Source: Pseudomonadota bacterium (lineage in GTDB: Bacteria; Pseudomonadota; Gammaproteobacteria; Xanthomonadales; Xanthomonadaceae). Taken from it: a stretch of 6,104 bases of DNA. Location: positions 1 through 6,104 of the forward strand of contig JAFAFD010000136.1 in assembly GCA_023423675.1 (NCBI GenBank), given 5' to 3'. The notes beneath the pieces were generated by a model. That model made no database searches and was not told the origin of the DNA. It worked only from the letters and a program-made list of their open reading frames with translations. Made by a program: the position numbers and the translations under genes. Shown one piece after another: positions 5,789-6,104 of the stretch (the first letter of the stretch is position 1; every line of letters begins with the position of its first letter).

Positions 5789-5823
5789 GAAGCGACCCGC
5801 TTTTGCTTTTCTTTTTCTTTTCC
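5789..5823 (+). terminator. Hairpin plus long pyrimidine tract, terminator-like
   Basis: AAGCG (5790-5794) pairs with CGCTT (5798-5802), with one further G-T pair, and is followed by a tract of four T-runs broken by single C or GC (5801-5823). This is the most T-rich stretch in the window and could end + strand transcription running out of cysB. The short stem makes it a weak candidate. The end of the tract is also part of a separate 8-bp hairpin, TTTCCGTG (5819-5826) with CACGGAAA (5837-5844). Confidence 0.4.
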
Positions 5824-5857
5824 GTGGCTGGACGCGCACGGAAATTGTCCGTGGCCG

Positions 5858-5908
5858 GGCGGGGTGGGTACGCGGGGGTGTCTGCGGCATGGATGCCGCG
5901 GACAAGCC
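5858..5908 (-). repeat. Truncated inverted copy of the 102-bp repeat
   Basis: Read on the minus strand, this matches the right-hand part of the 5487-5588 element. It begins GGCTTG, keeps the second hairpin (here GCGGCAT/ATGCCGC, 5884-5890/5893-5899, extended by flanking pairs to 5879-5904), then ACACCCCCGCG, and ends with CCCCGCC. The compensated stem (GCGGCAT with ATGCCGC, against GCCGCAT with ATGCGGC) suggests selection for pairing. Homology stops after ACAAGC at 5907-5908, exactly where the intact copy would go on with CCATGG. The missing part is replaced by unrelated DNA. Confidence 0.7.
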
Positions 5909-6104
5909 TTATCTGATCGGAATCTGGCAGCGTAGGTGTCGAGAGCCGGCGTGGGCCGCCGTATGAGCCTGGATCTGGACGATCGCCATGGAGCTTGGCG
6001 CCCACGCCGGAATCTCCCTTGATCCGCCCGAACAGTTGCTGGAGCAGACACTCGCAGTGATAAGACTGGGCAAGCGGGGGAGCTCTCGACCCTTCCAGAC
6101 TATA
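5908..6104 (+). mobile_element. Left end of a putative IS110-family insertion sequence, cut by the window end
   Basis: Unrelated DNA begins where the repeat copy 5858-5908 breaks off. The junction dinucleotide is CT (5908-5909), the core used by IS110-type elements such as IS621, and the element proper would begin TATCTGATC at 5910. IS110 elements lack classical terminal inverted repeats, often insert into REP-like palindromes, and in the IS110 subgroup carry a structured non-coding left end before the recombinase gene; all three points fit. No recombinase sequence lies in the window, so the identification rests on the junction and on the RNA fold and guide matches described for 5921-6099. 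Alternative: an unrelated intergenic region that adjoins a decayed repeat. Confidence 0.55.
5921..6099 (+). ncRNA. Candidate bridge RNA of an IS110-type element
   Basis: A closed two-lobed fold. Closing stem: TCTGG (5923-5927) with CCAGA (6095-6099), and AGG-GTCGAGAGC (5934-5946, T5937 bulged) with GCTCTCGACCCT (6082-6093). Lobe 1: CGGCGTGGGC (5947-5956) with GCCCACGCCG (6000-6009), then a large internal loop and an apical hairpin GATC/GATC (5972-5975/5981-5984). Lobe 2: CCCTTG (6016-6021) with CAAG-GG (6071-6077, C6075 bulged), an internal loop, and an apical hairpin CTGGAG/CTC-CAG (6039-6044/6051-6057). Guide-like segments: TGAGCCT (5964-5970) and CCATGGAG (5986-5993) in lobe 1 fit the left and right sides of the insertion site, both including core CT. 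GATAAG (6059-6064) in lobe 2 is the complement of CTTATC (5908-5913), core plus element start. Order and size match a target-binding loop followed by a donor-binding loop. In known bridge RNAs these direct the recombinase to target and donor DNA. The fold was drawn by eye, without energy calculation or alignment. Confidence 0.55.

Noticed and set aside
5559..6005. 148-codon open frame on the minus strand and overlapping frames of 91-116 codons at 5641-6051
   Set aside because: They run through the SMAG doublet, the pyrimidine tract and the truncated repeat; composition is repeat-derived and no ribosome site or domain supports them.
5988..6104. Open frame from ATG 5988 to the window end (starts MELGAHAGISLDPPEQ)
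   Set aside because: It lies inside the strongly paired region, overlaps the guide-like segments, lacks a ribosome site and does not resemble an IS110 recombinase N-terminus. A real gene start cannot be fully excluded because the window ends.

Overview
The window looks like chromosomal DNA of a high-GC member of the Xanthomonadaceae, most likely Stenotrophomonas. The reasons are the 334-residue eukaryote-type class I aldolase, the divergent cysK/cysB pair, the GC-rich codon use, and repeated GTAG-headed short palindromes of the type called SMAG in Stenotrophomonas maltophilia. This assignment is from recall, not from a search.

Layout: 1-183 is a gene-free leader with several hairpins, a LacI-family-type operator and a -10 box. 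It is followed by the class I fructose-bisphosphate aldolase (184-1188, +) with a strong terminator (1219-1251). Next come a lipoprotein made of PPC-like beta repeats (1325-2359, +), whose stop codon lies inside a SMAG palindrome, and a convergent macro-domain ADP-ribosyl hydrolase (2408-3004, -). Then cysK (3244-4203, -) ends in a terminator built from an inverted SMAG pair (3162-3220). cysK is divergent from the LysR-type regulator cysB (4412-5395, +). The 208-bp gap between these two holds an AT-rich dyad that is the likely CysB control site.

From 5396 to the end I see no convincing gene. This part is a nest of repeats: a hairpin after cysB, a 102-bp cruciform-like inverted repeat (5487-5588), an inverted SMAG doublet (5686-5768), a pyrimidine tract, and a truncated, inverted second copy of the 102-bp repeat (5858-5908).

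The most interesting signal is at the right edge. The second repeat copy breaks off at CT (5908-5909), and unrelated DNA follows that folds into a closed, two-lobed RNA structure (5921-6099). In the first lobe, an internal loop carries AGCCT on the 5' side, matching the DNA left of the junction. On the 3' side it carries CCATGGAG, the complement of CT plus the CCATGG expected right of the junction from the intact repeat copy. In the second lobe GATAAG is the exact complement of CTTATC, the CT plus the first bases of the inserted DNA. This is the layout of an IS110-family bridge RNA with target-binding and donor-binding loops. I infer that the window ends within the left end of an IS110-type element inserted into a repetitive palindrome; its recombinase gene would lie beyond 6104.

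The sulfur genes form one functional unit (CysB control of cysteine synthase). The aldolase, lipoprotein and macro-domain gene are separate transcription units.
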